DNA of 64,000 nt from Citrobacter sp. Cu233 (GCF_030332225.1 NZ_JAOWIF010000028.1:682001-746000); one strand, 5' to 3'; positions 29,663-39,460 are shown, numbered from the stretch's first letter. The notes: generated from the sequence alone by a model not told the origin. Translations and numbers: made by a program.

Positions 29663-30730
29663 ATGAACCAGAAATATATGATTTATATGTACCTGCTGAA
29701 GGCCAGAACGTTTATCGCTCTGCTGCTGGTGATCGCATTCTTCAGCGTGATGGTACCGAATTTCCTGACCACATCTAACCTGCTGATTATGACCCAGCAT
29801 GTTGCGATCACCGGACTACTGGCGATTGGTATGACGCTGGTGATCCTGACCGGCGGTATCGATCTTTCCGTCGGCGCAGTGGCAGGTATTTGCGGCATGG
29901 TTGCAGGGGCATTGCTCACTAACGGTCTGCCCATCTGGGGCGGCAATATTCTCTTTTTCAACGTGCCTGAAGTGATTCTCTGTGTCGCCATCTTCGGCAT
30001 CATTGTTGGATTGGTTAACGGCGCGGTAATCACTCGCTTCGGTGTTGCCCCCTTTATCTGTACCCTCGGCATGATGTACGTCGCCAGGGGGTCAGCCTTG
30101 CTGTTTAATGACGGTAGCACCTACCCCAACCTCAACGGTATGGAAGCGCTGGGTAACACCGGTTTCGCCACGCTGGGTTCAGGCACGCTACTGGGGATTT
30201 ATCTGCCTATCTGGTTGATGATCGCCTTCTTACTGCTGGGCTACTGGCTCACCACCAAAACCCCTCTCGGTCGCTATATCTACGCTATCGGGGGGAACGA
30301 ATCTGCTGCGCGCCTGGCTGGCGTACCTATCGTAAAAGCGAAAATATTTGTCTATGCCTTCTCCGGGCTGTGTGCCGCTTTTGTCGGGCTGATTGTGGCT
30401 TCCCAGTTACAAACCGCACACCCGATGACCGGCAACATGTTTGAGATGGATGCCATTGGCGCGACTGTGCTGGGCGGAACCGCGCTTGCCGGGGGGCGCG
30501 GGCGCGTCTCCGGATCCATTATCGGTGCCTTCGTCATCGTCTTTCTGGCGGATGGCATGGTGATGATGGGTGTCAGCGATTTCTGGCAAATGGTGATTAA
30601 AGGCGTGGTTATTGTCACCGCCGTAGTCGTCGATCAGTTCCAGCAAAAGCTACAGAACAAGGTCATTCTGATGCGTCGCCATGAAGAAAAGCAGACGGCG
30701 ACACCTTCAGCCAATACCGTATCCAGTTAA
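29663..30730 (+). CDS. Sugar ABC importer permease, RbsC type
   Basis: A 355-residue membrane protein with eight to ten hydrophobic segments. The family motif appears near residue 240 (ATVLGGTALAGGRGRVSGSI), the loop touching the ATPase. No second permease gene is present, so it should act as a homodimer as in the ribose system. The hydrophilic C-terminal tail of about 25 residues is variable in this family. Confidence 0.92.
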   Translation: MNQKYMIYMYLLKARTFIALLLVIAFFSVMVPNFLTTSNLLIMTQHVAITGLLAIGMTLVILTGGIDLSVGAVAGICGMVAGALLTNGLPIWGGNILFFNVPEVILCVAIFGIIVGLVNGAVITRFGVAPFICTLGMMYVARGSALLFNDGSTYPNLNGMEALGNTGFATLGSGTLLGIYLPIWLMIAFLLLGYWLTTKTPLGRYIYAIGGNESAARLAGVPIVKAKIFVYAFSGLCAAFVGLIVASQLQTAHPMTGNMFEMDAIGATVLGGTALAGGRGRVSGSIIGAFVIVFLADGMVMMGVSDFWQMVIKGVVIVTAVVVDQFQQKLQNKVILMRRHEEKQTATPSANTVSS

Positions 30731-30783
30731 GCAGCATCATTCCGCCGGACGTGTGTTGCCCGGCTTATTCAGGAGATAAGAAT

Positions 30784-31581
30784 ATGCAACGTGATTTTCA
30801 GGGTAAGACTGTTGTCATCACCGGCGCCTGCCGGGGGATTGGCGCGGGCATCGCTGAACGTTTCGCCCGCGATGGCGCGAAACTGGTGATGGTCTCCAAC
30901 GCCGAGCGCGTCCACGAAACGGCTGAACAACTGCGTCATCGTTACCAGGCCGACATTCTGTCTTTGCAGGTTGATGTCACCAATGAGGCGCAGGTGCAAT
31001 CACTGTATGAACAGGCCGCCGCGCGCTTTGGCACCATTGATGTATCCATCCAGAACGCAGGTGTCATCACTATCGATTATTTCGACCGCATGCCGAAAGC
31101 GGATTTCGAAAAAGTCCTCGCCGTAAACACTACCGGAGTGTGGCTCTGCTGCCGGGAAGCCGCAAAATATATGGTTAAACAAAACCAGGGCTGCCTGATT
31201 AACACGTCCTCCGGTCAGGGACGCCAGGGGTTTATCTACACTCCGCATTATGCCGCCAGCAAGATGGGCGTGATCGGTATCACTCAAAGTCTGGCACATG
31301 AACTGGCTCCGTGGAATATCACCGTCAATGCCTTCTGCCCGGGCATTATTGAGAGTGAAATGTGGGATTACAACGACCGAGTATGGGGCGAGATCCTCAG
31401 CACGGAGGAAAAACGCTATGGCAAAGGTGAACTGATGGCGGAATGGGTTGAAGGCATTCCCATGAAACGTGCGGGTAAACCTGAGGATGTCGCCGGACTG
31501 GTCGCTTTCCTGGCCTCTGACGATGCACGTTATCTCACCGGACAGACCATCAATATCGATGGCGGCCTGATTATGTCGTAA
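30784..31581 (+). CDS. Short-chain dehydrogenase 1 (polyol/diol type)
   Basis: A 265-residue SDR. The cofactor loop TGACRGIGAG is near residue 13 and the catalytic YAASK near residue 160. It resembles the acetoin-reductase/sorbitol-dehydrogenase group, which oxidises secondary alcohols with NAD+. The ATG at 30784 follows CAGGAGA; the longer frame to 30751 lacks a ribosome site. As part of the kinase operon it probably oxidises the imported polyol to a ketose; the substrate is not known. Confidence 0.88.
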   Translation: MQRDFQGKTVVITGACRGIGAGIAERFARDGAKLVMVSNAERVHETAEQLRHRYQADILSLQVDVTNEAQVQSLYEQAAARFGTIDVSIQNAGVITIDYFDRMPKADFEKVLAVNTTGVWLCCREAAKYMVKQNQGCLINTSSGQGRQGFIYTPHYAASKMGVIGITQSLAHELAPWNITVNAFCPGIIESEMWDYNDRVWGEILSTEEKRYGKGELMAEWVEGIPMKRAGKPEDVAGLVAFLASDDARYLTGQTINIDGGLIMS

Positions 31582-31616
31582 CGCCCGCAAGGGTATTTGC
31601 AGGGAGAGTTATCACT

Positions 31617-32402
31617 ATGATCGCAAAAGATTTTGCTCAACAACTGTTTAACCTTGAAGGGCGCGTCGCTTTCGTGACCGGCGCGGGCAGCGGCATCGGT
31701 CAGACTATCGCGTATGCCCTCGCCAGTGCGGGTGCTCGCGTAGTTTGCTTTGACTTGCGCGAAGACGGCGGACTAAAAGAAACCGTCAATAATATCGAAG
31801 CCATTGGCGGGCAGGCTGCTCTCTATTCGGGCGATGTCCGGCAGTTTAATGACCTGCGCGCTGCAGTTGCGCTGGCAAAAGAGCGCTTCGGACACCTGAA
31901 TATCGCGGTAAACGCCGCCGGTATTGCTAACGCCAATCCTGCGCTGGAAATGGAAAGCGAGCAGTGGCAACGCGTAATTGACATCAATCTCACTGGCGTA
32001 TGGAACTCCTGTAAAGCGGAGGCAGAACTGATGATTGAATCCGGCGGCGGTTCGATCATCAACATCGCGTCCATGTCAGGAATCATTGTCAACCGGGGAC
32101 TGGAACAGGCTCACTACAACAGTTCTAAAGCTGGCGTGATACATCTTTCGAAAAGCCTGGCGATGGAGTGGATTGGGAAAGGTATTCGCGTGAACTCAAT
32201 CAGCCCTGGCTATACCGCCACGCCGATGAATACCCGTCCGGAGATGGTTCATCAGACGCGGGAATTTGAAAGTCAGACACCCATTCAGCGAATGGCCAGG
32301 GTGGAAGAAATGGCTGGCCCGGCGTTATTTCTTGCCAGCGATGCAGCCTCATTTTGTACCGGCGTCGACCTGGTGGTAGATGGTGGATTTATCTGCTGGT
32401 AA
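31617..32402 (+). CDS. Short-chain dehydrogenase 2 (polyol type)
   Basis: A 261-residue SDR with TGAGSGIGQ near residue 22, the YNSSK catalytic segment near residue 164 and C-terminal VVDGGFICW. It resembles polyol dehydrogenases such as those for threitol, arabinitol or mannitol/sorbose. Having two SDRs side by side suggests either two polyol substrates funnelled to one ketose or oxidation at two positions. It is the last gene of the operon, followed by a hairpin. Confidence 0.88.
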   Translation: MIAKDFAQQLFNLEGRVAFVTGAGSGIGQTIAYALASAGARVVCFDLREDGGLKETVNNIEAIGGQAALYSGDVRQFNDLRAAVALAKERFGHLNIAVNAAGIANANPALEMESEQWQRVIDINLTGVWNSCKAEAELMIESGGGSIINIASMSGIIVNRGLEQAHYNSSKAGVIHLSKSLAMEWIGKGIRVNSISPGYTATPMNTRPEMVHQTREFESQTPIQRMARVEEMAGPALFLASDAASFCTGVDLVVDGGFICW

Positions 32403-32410
32403 CAGAAATT

Positions 32411-32438
32411 CGCCCGCAGACATCTCAAACTGCGGGCG
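32411..32438. terminator. Terminator hairpin after the polyol operon
   Basis: CGCCCGCAG at 32411-32419 pairs with CTGCGGGCG at 32430-32438 around a ten-base loop, followed by TTAACTT. It sits between the convergent operon end and the acetyltransferase gene, so it may serve both. Confidence 0.75.
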
Positions 32439-32443
32439 TTAAC

Positions 32444-33148
32444 TTAAATCGCTCTGCACGCCGCCAGTGACCGATGCTGCCGCCCCTGCGCATCAAAGTT
32501 TTCCGGGGCCAGCCAGCGCTGTAAAACAACGTCACACTGTGGCCACTCATCGTCAATCATTGATAGCCAGTCGCTATCGCGGTTGCGACCCTTACGCACC
32601 ATCTTCTGGCGAAAGCGCCCTTCATGGATAAACCCTAAACGCTCCGCCGCACGGCGGGATGCGACGTTCAGAGAATCGCATTTCCACTCCACGCGGCGAT
32701 AGCCCAGCGCAAATGCCTGACGCAGCAGCAGCCAGACGGTTTCTGTACCCAATACCGTATTCTTCATGCGTGGCGACCAGGTCACATGGCCTATCTCGAC
32801 CGAGCCATTTACAAGGTCGATCGCCATGAATGAGACTAACCCCACGGCGCGCCCGGATTGTAAATCAATCACCGCATAGGGAACCAAAGAGGCATCCGTT
32901 GATTTGTCCGTCACCCAACGCACGGCCTCCTCTACGCACGCAGGACGCGTGCTGGCAAGCCAGGTCCAGTCACGTTCATCAGGTGCCTGTGCGTAGGCGT
33001 CAAACAAATCGGCAGCATGGTGGTCAGCATTCAGGGGCTCCAGACAGCAATATTGACCAATAAGCACACTCCGTGGCAGCGCGGTTGCGCCATTCCAGTC
33101 CGGCAGGGCATCACCCACCGTCTGCCCATACCGATTTATCTCTGGCAC
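32444..33148 (-). CDS. GNAT acetyltransferase, RimJ/RimL type
   Basis: A 234-residue acetyltransferase of the RimJ/RimL-like group. GHVTWSPRMKNTVLGTET carries the expected acetyl-CoA-contact segment and RAAERLGFIHEGRFRQ the conserved late motif. The target may be a protein N-terminus or a small amine; nothing in the sequence decides. It is absent from this place in E. coli and lies between the polyol operon and ybdK, from which it diverges. Confidence 0.85.
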   Translation of the reverse strand: MPEINRYGQTVGDALPDWNGATALPRSVLIGQYCCLEPLNADHHAADLFDAYAQAPDERDWTWLASTRPACVEEAVRWVTDKSTDASLVPYAVIDLQSGRAVGLVSFMAIDLVNGSVEIGHVTWSPRMKNTVLGTETVWLLLRQAFALGYRRVEWKCDSLNVASRRAAERLGFIHEGRFRQKMVRKGRNRDSDWLSMIDDEWPQCDVVLQRWLAPENFDAQGRQHRSLAACRAI

Positions 33149-33292
33149 TGTTCAACCCCTGTTATGCAAACAAAAACCAAGTTATAGCACCCGCCATTTC
33201 GCCTTCAAAGTACCGGTCAGGAATTTTTAACGCAGAACCGAAAATCACCGCCCCTTCTATACTGATTAAAAATCAACGCTCAGGGGAACACG

Positions 33293-34411
33293 ATGTCACT
33301 TCCCGATTTTCATATCTCTGACCCCTTCACGTTAGGTATTGAACTGGAAATGCAGGTAATCAATCCTCCGGGCTACGATCTGAGTCAGGACGCGTCCAGG
33401 TTGATTGACGCCGTGAAGTCAGAACTCACTGTCGGCGAGGTGAAGCACGATATCACCGAAAGTATGCTGGAAATGGCGACCGGGGTGTGTCGCGATATTG
33501 ACCAGGCTGCCGCACAGTTTTCCACCATGCAGCACCTTGTTTTGCGCGCCGCCACAGCGCATCACCTCGAAATCTGCGGCGGTGGTACGCACCCGTTTCA
33601 AACATGGCAGCGTCAGGAAGTGTGTGATGACGAACGCTATCGGCGGAACCTGGAGAACTTCGGCTACCTTATTCAGCAGGCAACGGTTTTCGGTCAGCAT
33701 GTTCATATCGGTTGCGCCAACGGTGACGACGCCATTTACCTGCTGCATGGCCTGTCGCGCTTTGTTCCGCATTTTATTGCGCTCTCTGCCGCCTCACCTT
33801 ATATGCAGGAAGCAGACACGCGATTTGCCTGCGCGCGGCTGAACATTTTCTCCGGATTTCCCGATAATGGCCCGATGCCGTGGGTGCGCAACTGGCAGGA
33901 ATTTGAGGGCTTATTTCGCCGACTGGCATGGACCAGCATCGTTGACAGTATTAAGGATTTGCACTGGGATATCCGCCCCAGCCCACACTTTGGAACGGTA
34001 GAAGTGCGGGTGATGGATACCCCGCTGACTCTTGAGCACGCACTCAACATAGCCGGGCTTATTCAGGCTACCGCCCACTGGTTACTCACTAAACGGCCAT
34101 TCAGGCATCAGGAAAATGATTATCTGTTGTACAAATTCAACCGTTTTCAGGCCTGTCGTTTTGGTATGGAAGGAATACTCACCGACGTGAACACCGGGGA
34201 TCACCATCACCTGGCGGATAACACGCTACGCTTACTGGACACTGTCGCAGCATCGGCGGAAAAAGTGGGGGCTGCCAGTGCCATAAACACCTTACATCAG
34301 CAGGTGAAAAAGGGTCACAATGAGGTCCGGCACATGCGTGATTTTGTGGCAAACGGTGGCTCGCTGAGTGGGCTGGTGAAAAAACATTGTGAGATCTGGG
34401 CGGGGCATTAA
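33293..34411 (+). CDS. ybdK: YbdK, weak glutamate-cysteine ligase (GCS2)
   Basis: A 372-residue carboxylate-amine ligase of the GCS2 family, the same length as E. coli YbdK, which has weak gamma-glutamylcysteine synthetase activity. The N-terminal [11 protein letters not shown] and the HVHIGC metal/ATP site segment near residue 140 are family hallmarks. The physiological substrate is uncertain. It marks the return to the conserved backbone after the polyol locus. Confidence 0.95.
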   Translation: MSLPDFHISDPFTLGIELEMQVINPPGYDLSQDASRLIDAVKSELTVGEVKHDITESMLEMATGVCRDIDQAAAQFSTMQHLVLRAATAHHLEICGGGTHPFQTWQRQEVCDDERYRRNLENFGYLIQQATVFGQHVHIGCANGDDAIYLLHGLSRFVPHFIALSAASPYMQEADTRFACARLNIFSGFPDNGPMPWVRNWQEFEGLFRRLAWTSIVDSIKDLHWDIRPSPHFGTVEVRVMDTPLTLEHALNIAGLIQATAHWLLTKRPFRHQENDYLLYKFNRFQACRFGMEGILTDVNTGDHHHLADNTLRLLDTVAASAEKVGAASAINTLHQQVKKGHNEVRHMRDFVANGGSLSGLVKKHCEIWAGH

Positions 34412-34477
34412 GCGCGACGTTTGCGTTAACCAACGATATCCCGGACAATGGCTTTTTAACTCAAGTTTAACAATGCC

Positions 34478-34726
34478 ATGAAACACCCGCTTGAATCACT
34501 GATGACCGCCGCCGGGATACTGCTGTTGGCTCTGCTTTCCTGCCTGCTGCTGCCCGCCCCTTCGCTTGGCCTGGCGTTGGCGCAAAAGTTTGTCACAACC
34601 TTTCATTTAATGGATCTTAATCAGTTTTATACGTTGTTGTTTTGTCTGTGGTTCTTGCTTCTCGGGGTGATTGAGTATTTTGTGCTGCGTTTCATCTGGC
34701 GGCGTTGGTTCTCGCTGGCAGAATAG
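34478..34726 (+). CDS. ybdJ: YbdJ, small membrane protein (DUF1158)
   Basis: An 82-residue protein with two hydrophobic segments (about 10-32 and 50-70), matching E. coli YbdJ in size and position after ybdK. Its function is unknown. The 3' end faces ramA, with 22 bases between. Confidence 0.9.
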   Translation: MKHPLESLMTAAGILLLALLSCLLLPAPSLGLALAQKFVTTFHLMDLNQFYTLLFCLWFLLLGVIEYFVLRFIWRRWFSLAE

Positions 34727-34748
34727 ACCCGCGAGAACCCGTATCCCG

Positions 34749-35090
34749 TCAATGTGTACGGCTGTGATTTTCTTTACGATACGCCCCAGGTGGCTGGCTA
34801 AACGTACGGGTAAAAATACGCGTGAAAGTCTGCTGCGAATCGAAACCATACTTCAGGCAGATATCGTAAACTTTTTGGTCGGTATCGCGCAGATCGCGTG
34901 CCGCTAATAATAGCTTACGTTCACGGATATAACGCCCGAGGCTCTCACCTTTGTACTGCTGGAAAAGGCGTTGCAGATGCCATTTTGAATACCCCGCATG
35001 GCGTGCAATATCATCAATGCGCAAGGGTTGATTCAAATTATCATCAATCCATTCAACAATCGTATCAATTACCTGAGCAGAAATCGTCAT
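34749..35090 (-). CDS. ramA: RamA, AraC-type multidrug-resistance activator
   Basis: A 113-residue single-domain AraC/XylS activator, equal in length to Salmonella RamA and a close match throughout. It has the two helix-turn-helix units IDDIARHAGYSKWHLQRLF and DICLKYGFDSQQTFTRIF. It raises acrAB, tolC and micF, giving resistance to antibiotics, bile and dyes. The ATG at 35088-35090 follows GGGGAGAG; the longer frame to 35129 overlaps romA. It lies 17 bases after romA and is probably co-transcribed from the RamR-controlled promoter. Confidence 0.97.
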   Translation of the reverse strand: MTISAQVIDTIVEWIDDNLNQPLRIDDIARHAGYSKWHLQRLFQQYKGESLGRYIRERKLLLAARDLRDTDQKVYDICLKYGFDSQQTFTRIFTRTFSQPPGAYRKENHSRTH

Positions 35091-35107
35091 CATGCTCTCC
35101 CCTCTGT

Positions 35108-36220
35108 TCATTGCGTTGCCTGCTGCCACCAGGCCGTAAACTGTTGGTCCGGTTCGGACAGTACTACCGGCTCACCCAGCATCGGCGTCAGCAATCGGTA
35201 ATGTTGGCGGCGACTGGCGAGTGCCAGTCTTTTGTATGGATCATCCCAGGAGTGTTTCGCCAGAACGAAGCGACCCGCATGTCCGGGTAATACCGCTTTC
35301 GCGCGGAGATCGGCCGCGGCCTGGGCGGTCTCTTCTGGCATCATATGGATGAACTTCCAGTCCTGGTCATATTGACCATTTTCCATGATCGCCACATCGA
35401 CCGTGCCGAACTGTTCGCCAATCGCTTTAAAATGCGGTCCGTAACCGGAGTCTCCGCTGTAGTAAACATTCTGTTCCGGCGTTTCAAACATGAAACTTGC
35501 CCACAGCGTTTGGTTACGTTTAATCCCCCGGCCAGAAAAATGGCGGGCAGGCAGTACATGGACGATCAGTGAATCTGTCACTTTGACGGATTGATTCCAG
35601 TCACGTTCCTCAATGATCTCGCTGTTCATTCCCCAGTAACGCAGGTGTGAACCTACGCCAAGCGGTGTAATCACGCGCTTAATCTTCGGCATCAGAGCCT
35701 TGATGGTGGCGAGATCCAGATGGTCGTAGTGATCATGCGAGATAATAAGAAGATCGATTTCCGGCATCGTCTGCGCGGTCCACGGATACTCACCGGCAAA
35801 GGCTTTATTCAGGAATGAAAACGGTGCGGCATAATGGCTAAACACCGGATCAATAAGAATACGCTGGCCCGCCAACTGCAAATACCACGAGGAATGCCCC
35901 AGCCAGACAAGGGTATCCTGCTGTGGCGATAAACTGGCGAGATCGGTCGCAACCAGTGGTAACGGCTGTGCAGGCCGCGCGTTTTCTCGTTTCGCGACCA
36001 GAAACTCCCACCAGGCCGCCAACATACCTTTGTTGCCGGTATAGCCCGGGGTCGGGACCTGATTATGAAACTGTCCATCACGATAGTGTGGCGACTGTTC
36101 AACCTGACTCAGTTGTGCTCCTTGCGGCACCTGACCAAATCCGGCATTGAATACAAACGGTAAACTTGCTGCAGCGGCAATGAGCATAATAACAACCACA
36201 CAAACTGTGAGACGCTTCAT
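35108..36220 (-). CDS. romA: RomA, metallo-beta-lactamase-fold protein
   Basis: A 370-residue UlaG/YcbL-type metallo-hydrolase. The metal-binding motif SHDHYDHLD is near residue 160, with further histidines at LPARHFSGRG and LPGHAGRFV. The N-terminus is hydrophobic (about 5-25), so the protein is probably membrane-anchored or exported. RomA precedes RamA in Klebsiella and Enterobacter and was named for reduced outer-membrane porin expression; its enzymatic role is unclear. Confidence 0.93.
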   Translation of the reverse strand: MKRLTVCVVVIMLIAAAASLPFVFNAGFGQVPQGAQLSQVEQSPHYRDGQFHNQVPTPGYTGNKGMLAAWWEFLVAKRENARPAQPLPLVATDLASLSPQQDTLVWLGHSSWYLQLAGQRILIDPVFSHYAAPFSFLNKAFAGEYPWTAQTMPEIDLLIISHDHYDHLDLATIKALMPKIKRVITPLGVGSHLRYWGMNSEIIEERDWNQSVKVTDSLIVHVLPARHFSGRGIKRNQTLWASFMFETPEQNVYYSGDSGYGPHFKAIGEQFGTVDVAIMENGQYDQDWKFIHMMPEETAQAAADLRAKAVLPGHAGRFVLAKHSWDDPYKRLALASRRQHYRLLTPMLGEPVVLSEPDQQFTAWWQQATQ

Positions 36221-36274
36221 ATCCTGACCTTAAACGCGCCCCTTTCCGCTGGATTGCGCGACTGACTCTTGATT

Positions 36275-36294
36275 ATGAGTGAGTAAGCACTCAT
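36275..36294. promoter_or_regulatory. RamR operator
   Basis: ATGAGTG-AGTAAG-CACTCAT is a perfect inverted repeat matching the published RamR operator form ATGAGTG-N6-CACTCAT. It overlaps the -10 box of the romA-ramA promoter by two bases. Intact operator and intact ramR suggest ramA is normally repressed in this strain. Confidence 0.92.
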
Positions 36295-36320
36295 TATAGA
36301 AATCGAAAGTTCGTCGTCAA
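36293..36320 (-). promoter_or_regulatory. romA-ramA promoter
   Basis: On the minus strand TTGACG (36315-36320), a 16-base spacer and a perfect TATAAT (36293-36298) form a strong sigma-70 promoter directed at romA-ramA. The RamR operator covers the -10 edge and start region. Confidence 0.85.
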
Positions 36321-36409
36321 GATGATTTTCAATCTTTGACATTCGCCGTTGCGGTGCGGTAAAGGCCGTGATTCAATCATGTTTTTTACAGAATTAAGGG
36401 TAAAGTGTA

Positions 36410-36991
36410 GTGGCTCGTCCGAAGAGTGAAGACAAAAAACAGGCATTACTGGAAGCTGCAACCGCAGCATTTGCACAATCAGGTATTGCGGCCTCTACCG
36501 CCGTTATTGCCCGGAATGCAGGTGTCGCAGAGGGAACATTGTTTCGCTATTTCGCGACAAAAGATGACCTGATCAACGAGCTTTATCTCCATTTAAAGCA
36601 CGATATGTGCCAGTCGATGATGGCCAATCTGGACCGTTCAGTGACCGATGCCAAAACCATGACTCACTACATCTGGAACAGCTATATCAGTTGGGGTCTG
36701 AACCATACTTGTGGGCATCGTACTATCCGCCAACTGGCCGTCAGCGAGAAAATCAGCAAAGAAACCGAACAGCAGGCTGACGATATGTTCCCGGAACTGC
36801 GCGATTTATGTCATCGTTCCGTTCGCCCTGAATTTATGTCTGACGAATATCGTGCCTTCGGTGATGGGCTTTTTCTTTCACTTGCCGAGACAACCATGGA
36901 ATTCGCCGCCCGCGATCCTGCCCGCGCGAATGATTACATTTCGATGGGGTTTGAGGCCATGTGGCGCGCACTCACCCGCGAGGAAAAATAA
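36410..36991 (+). CDS. ramR: RamR, TetR-type repressor of ramA
   Basis: A 193-residue TetR-family repressor with N-terminal helix-turn-helix ([20 protein letters not shown], about 25-45) and a ligand-binding C-terminal domain that senses drugs and bile in Salmonella. The start is the GTG at 36410; AAGGG is about ten bases upstream. No frameshift or stop is seen, so the repressor appears intact. It diverges from romA-ramA and its stop overlaps the ybdF start. Confidence 0.95.
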   Translation: MARPKSEDKKQALLEAATAAFAQSGIAASTAVIARNAGVAEGTLFRYFATKDDLINELYLHLKHDMCQSMMANLDRSVTDAKTMTHYIWNSYISWGLNHTCGHRTIRQLAVSEKISKETEQQADDMFPELRDLCHRSVRPEFMSDEYRAFGDGLFLSLAETTMEFAARDPARANDYISMGFEAMWRALTREEK

Positions 36992-37359
36992 TGAACGGCC
37001 AAACGCTGCATGCTTGTGCTAAACGTATTGCACTCGAACTCCCTTTTACCGAGCAATGCTGGCCGTTCGGCCCGGAATACGATGTCTTCAAAGTCGGCGG
37101 TAAGATTTTTATGATTGTCTCAGAGCAGCGCGGTCGTCCGTTGGTTAATTTGAAGTCAGACCCACAAAAATCGCTGCTGAATCAGCAGATTTACCGCAGT
37201 ATCGAACCGGGCTATCACATGAATAAAAAGCACTGGATATCCGTCTACCCCGGCGATGATATTAACGAGTCATTACTGACTGACCTGGTGAACGACTCAT
37301 GGCATCGGGTGGTAGACGGCCTGCCGAAGCGGGATCAAAAACGCCTGCGGCCTGGCTGA
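36991..37359 (+). CDS. ybdF: YbdF, MmcQ/YjbR-family protein
   Basis: A 122-residue MmcQ/YjbR-like protein (CyaY-like DNA-binding fold), the same length as E. coli YbdF. Conserved stretches are [12 protein letters not shown] and [14 protein letters not shown]. The ATG overlaps the ramR stop (TAATG), so it may be translated from the ramR message. Function unknown. The longer frame to 36961 lies in ramR. Confidence 0.93.
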   Translation: MNGQTLHACAKRIALELPFTEQCWPFGPEYDVFKVGGKIFMIVSEQRGRPLVNLKSDPQKSLLNQQIYRSIEPGYHMNKKHWISVYPGDDINESLLTDLVNDSWHRVVDGLPKRDQKRLRPG

Positions 37360-37422
37360 TTTATCGTTAGCGTCGATAAGTGTTTTTGCATTTTTCGGTC
37401 TTATCATTTTCCCGCTAACCCT

Positions 37423-37457
37423 GTACCCTGCTGAAACAAAACGCACCCGCAGGGTAC
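37423..37457. promoter_or_regulatory. Inverted repeat in the nfsB upstream region
   Basis: GTACCCTGC at 37423-37431 is perfectly repeated inverted as GCAGGGTAC at 37449-37457 with a 17-base spacer, ending 12 bases before the ribosome site of nfsB. It could form an RNA stem in the leader or bind a dimeric regulator with widely spaced half-sites. No known family assigned. Confidence 0.6.
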
Positions 37458-37478
37458 GAAAAACCACCAGGAGTAGTT

Positions 37479-38132
37479 ATGGATATTGTTTCTGTCGCCT
37501 TAAAACGTTACTCCACTAAGGCATTCGATCCGAATAAAAAACTGACCGCTGAGCAAGCAGAAAAATTAAAAACACTGCTGCAGTTTAGTCCGTCCAGTAC
37601 CAACTCTCAGCCGTGGCACTTTATCGTTGCCAGCACTGACGAAGGAAAAGCGCGGGTGGCTAAATCCGCAGCTGGCAGCTTTGTGTTCAACGAACGTAAA
37701 ATGCTGGATGCTTCACACGTCGTGGTGTTCTGCGCCAAAACGGCGATGGACGATGCGTGGCTGGAACGCGTGGTGGATCAGGAAGAGATTGATGGTCGTT
37801 TCGCAACGCCAGAAGCCAAAGCTGCCAACCATAAAGGCCGTACATTCTTTGCCGACCTGCACCGCAAGGAACTTAAAGACGACAACCACTGGATGGCGAA
37901 ACAGGTGTACCTGAACGTCGGTAACTTCCTGCTGGGTGTTGCGGCGATGGGCCTGGATGCCGTACCGATTGAAGGCTTTGATGCGGCCATCATGGATGCA
38001 GAATTTGGTCTGAAAGAAAAAGGGTACACCAGCGTTGTTGTAGTCCCGGTGGGTCATCACAGCGTAGAAGACTTCAACGCTGCCCTACCCAAATCACGTC
38101 TGCCGCAAGAAACGACGCTGACAGAAGTCTGA
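37479..38132 (+). CDS. nfsB: NfsB, oxygen-insensitive nitroreductase
   Basis: A 217-residue FMN flavoprotein, the same length as E. coli NfsB. It reduces nitroaromatics and quinones by two-electron steps with NAD(P)H and activates nitrofurans. The FMN-contact [12 protein letters not shown] segment near residue 39 is present. CAGGAG precedes the ATG. E. coli nfsB belongs to the MarA/SoxS regulon, and the nearby ramA encodes an activator of the same class. Confidence 0.96.
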   Translation: MDIVSVALKRYSTKAFDPNKKLTAEQAEKLKTLLQFSPSSTNSQPWHFIVASTDEGKARVAKSAAGSFVFNERKMLDASHVVVFCAKTAMDDAWLERVVDQEEIDGRFATPEAKAANHKGRTFFADLHRKELKDDNHWMAKQVYLNVGNFLLGVAAMGLDAVPIEGFDAAIMDAEFGLKEKGYTSVVVVPVGHHSVEDFNAALPKSRLPQETTLTEV

Positions 38133-38196
38133 TCCCCACATTTGCATAAGCTCCACACAGCGGTCATCATAGACCGCTGTTTATTAAGGAGACATT

Positions 38197-39441
38197 ATGC
38201 AGGAATTGATATCTCAGGTAGAAGACCTCGGCATTGAAATGAATCACACCACCTCGCTGGTGATGATTTTTGGCATTATTTTTATCACCGCCATTATTGT
38301 TCACGTTATTTTGCACTGGGTGGTATTACGCGCATTTGAAAAGCGCGCCAACGCCAGCTCCCGCCTGTGGCTACAAATCATCACGCAGAACAAGTTATTT
38401 CACCGACTGGCATTCACGCTGCAAGGTATCATTGTCAATATACAGGCAGCCCTCTGGCTACAAAAAGGCAGCGAAGCCGCAGAAATATTAGTCACCTGCG
38501 CGCAGCTGTGGATCATGATGTACGCCCTGCTGTCAGTATTTTCTCTGCTCGACGTTATTCTCAATCTGTCGCAAAAACTTCCCGCCGCATCACAACTGCC
38601 GTTGAAAGGCATATTTCAGGGCATCAAGTTAATCGGCGCGATTATCGTCGGCATTCTGATGATTTCCCTGCTGATTGGTCAGTCACCGGCCATCCTGATA
38701 AGCGGTCTGGGTGCGATGGCCGCCGTCTTAATGCTGGTATTTAAAGATCCGATCCTCGGACTGGTCGCCGGTATTCAGCTTTCAGCCAACGATATGCTCA
38801 AGCTGGGCGACTGGCTGGAAATGCCGAAATATGGTGCCGATGGCGCAGTTATTGATATCGGCTTAACCACGGTAAAAGTCCGCAACTGGGATAACACCAT
38901 CACCACTATCCCCACCTGGTCGCTGGTATCAGACTCGTTTAAAAACTGGAGCGGGATGTCAGCTTCCGGTGGTCGACGCATTAAACGCAGCATCAGCATC
39001 GATGCGACCAGCATTCATTTTCTCGATGAAGATGAACGCCAGCGATTGCATAAAGCGCACCTGCTGAAACCCTATTTAACCACGCGTCACCAGGAAATCA
39101 GCGAGTGGAACCAGCAATTAGATGCGCCGGAGTCCGTATTGAACCATCGCCAGATGACCAATATCGGCACCTTCCGCGCTTATCTGAACGAATATTTACG
39201 CCACCATCCGCGCATTCGCAAAGATATGACATTAATGGTGCGCCAGCTTGCACCAGATGACCACGGTTTACCGATTGAAATTTATGCGTTTACCAATACG
39301 GTGGTGTGGCTGGAATATGAAAGTATTCAGGCTGATATCTTCGACCATATTTTTGCCGTCGTCGAAGAGTTTGGTTTACGCATTCATCAATCCCCTACCG
39401 GAAATGATATTCGCGCACTGGCAGGCGTTTTTCAGCGTTAA
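38197..39441 (+). CDS. ybdG: YbdG, MscS-family mechanosensitive channel
   Basis: A 414-residue MscS-like channel (415 in E. coli, where it gives a mini-conductance MscM activity). About five N-terminal membrane segments precede the pore helix and beta domain around [19 protein letters not shown] (about 188-206). It is followed by a hairpin shared with convergent pheP. Role: protection against osmotic downshift. Confidence 0.96.
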   Translation: MQELISQVEDLGIEMNHTTSLVMIFGIIFITAIIVHVILHWVVLRAFEKRANASSRLWLQIITQNKLFHRLAFTLQGIIVNIQAALWLQKGSEAAEILVTCAQLWIMMYALLSVFSLLDVILNLSQKLPAASQLPLKGIFQGIKLIGAIIVGILMISLLIGQSPAILISGLGAMAAVLMLVFKDPILGLVAGIQLSANDMLKLGDWLEMPKYGADGAVIDIGLTTVKVRNWDNTITTIPTWSLVSDSFKNWSGMSASGGRRIKRSISIDATSIHFLDEDERQRLHKAHLLKPYLTTRHQEISEWNQQLDAPESVLNHRQMTNIGTFRAYLNEYLRHHPRIRKDMTLMVRQLAPDDHGLPIEIYAFTNTVVWLEYESIQADIFDHIFAVVEEFGLRIHQSPTGNDIRALAGVFQR

Positions 39442-39460
39442 TCGGTAGCATGAAGAAAGG

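Noticed and set aside
21435-33292. Remnants of hokE or an insertion sequence, which follow entD in E. coli
   Set aside because: No transposase, toxin gene or IS inverted repeats are visible in this interval.
37380-37422. A MarA/SoxS/RamA box upstream of nfsB
   Set aside because: Expected from E. coli, but I could not align a convincing 20-base marbox by eye; a weight-matrix scan would decide.
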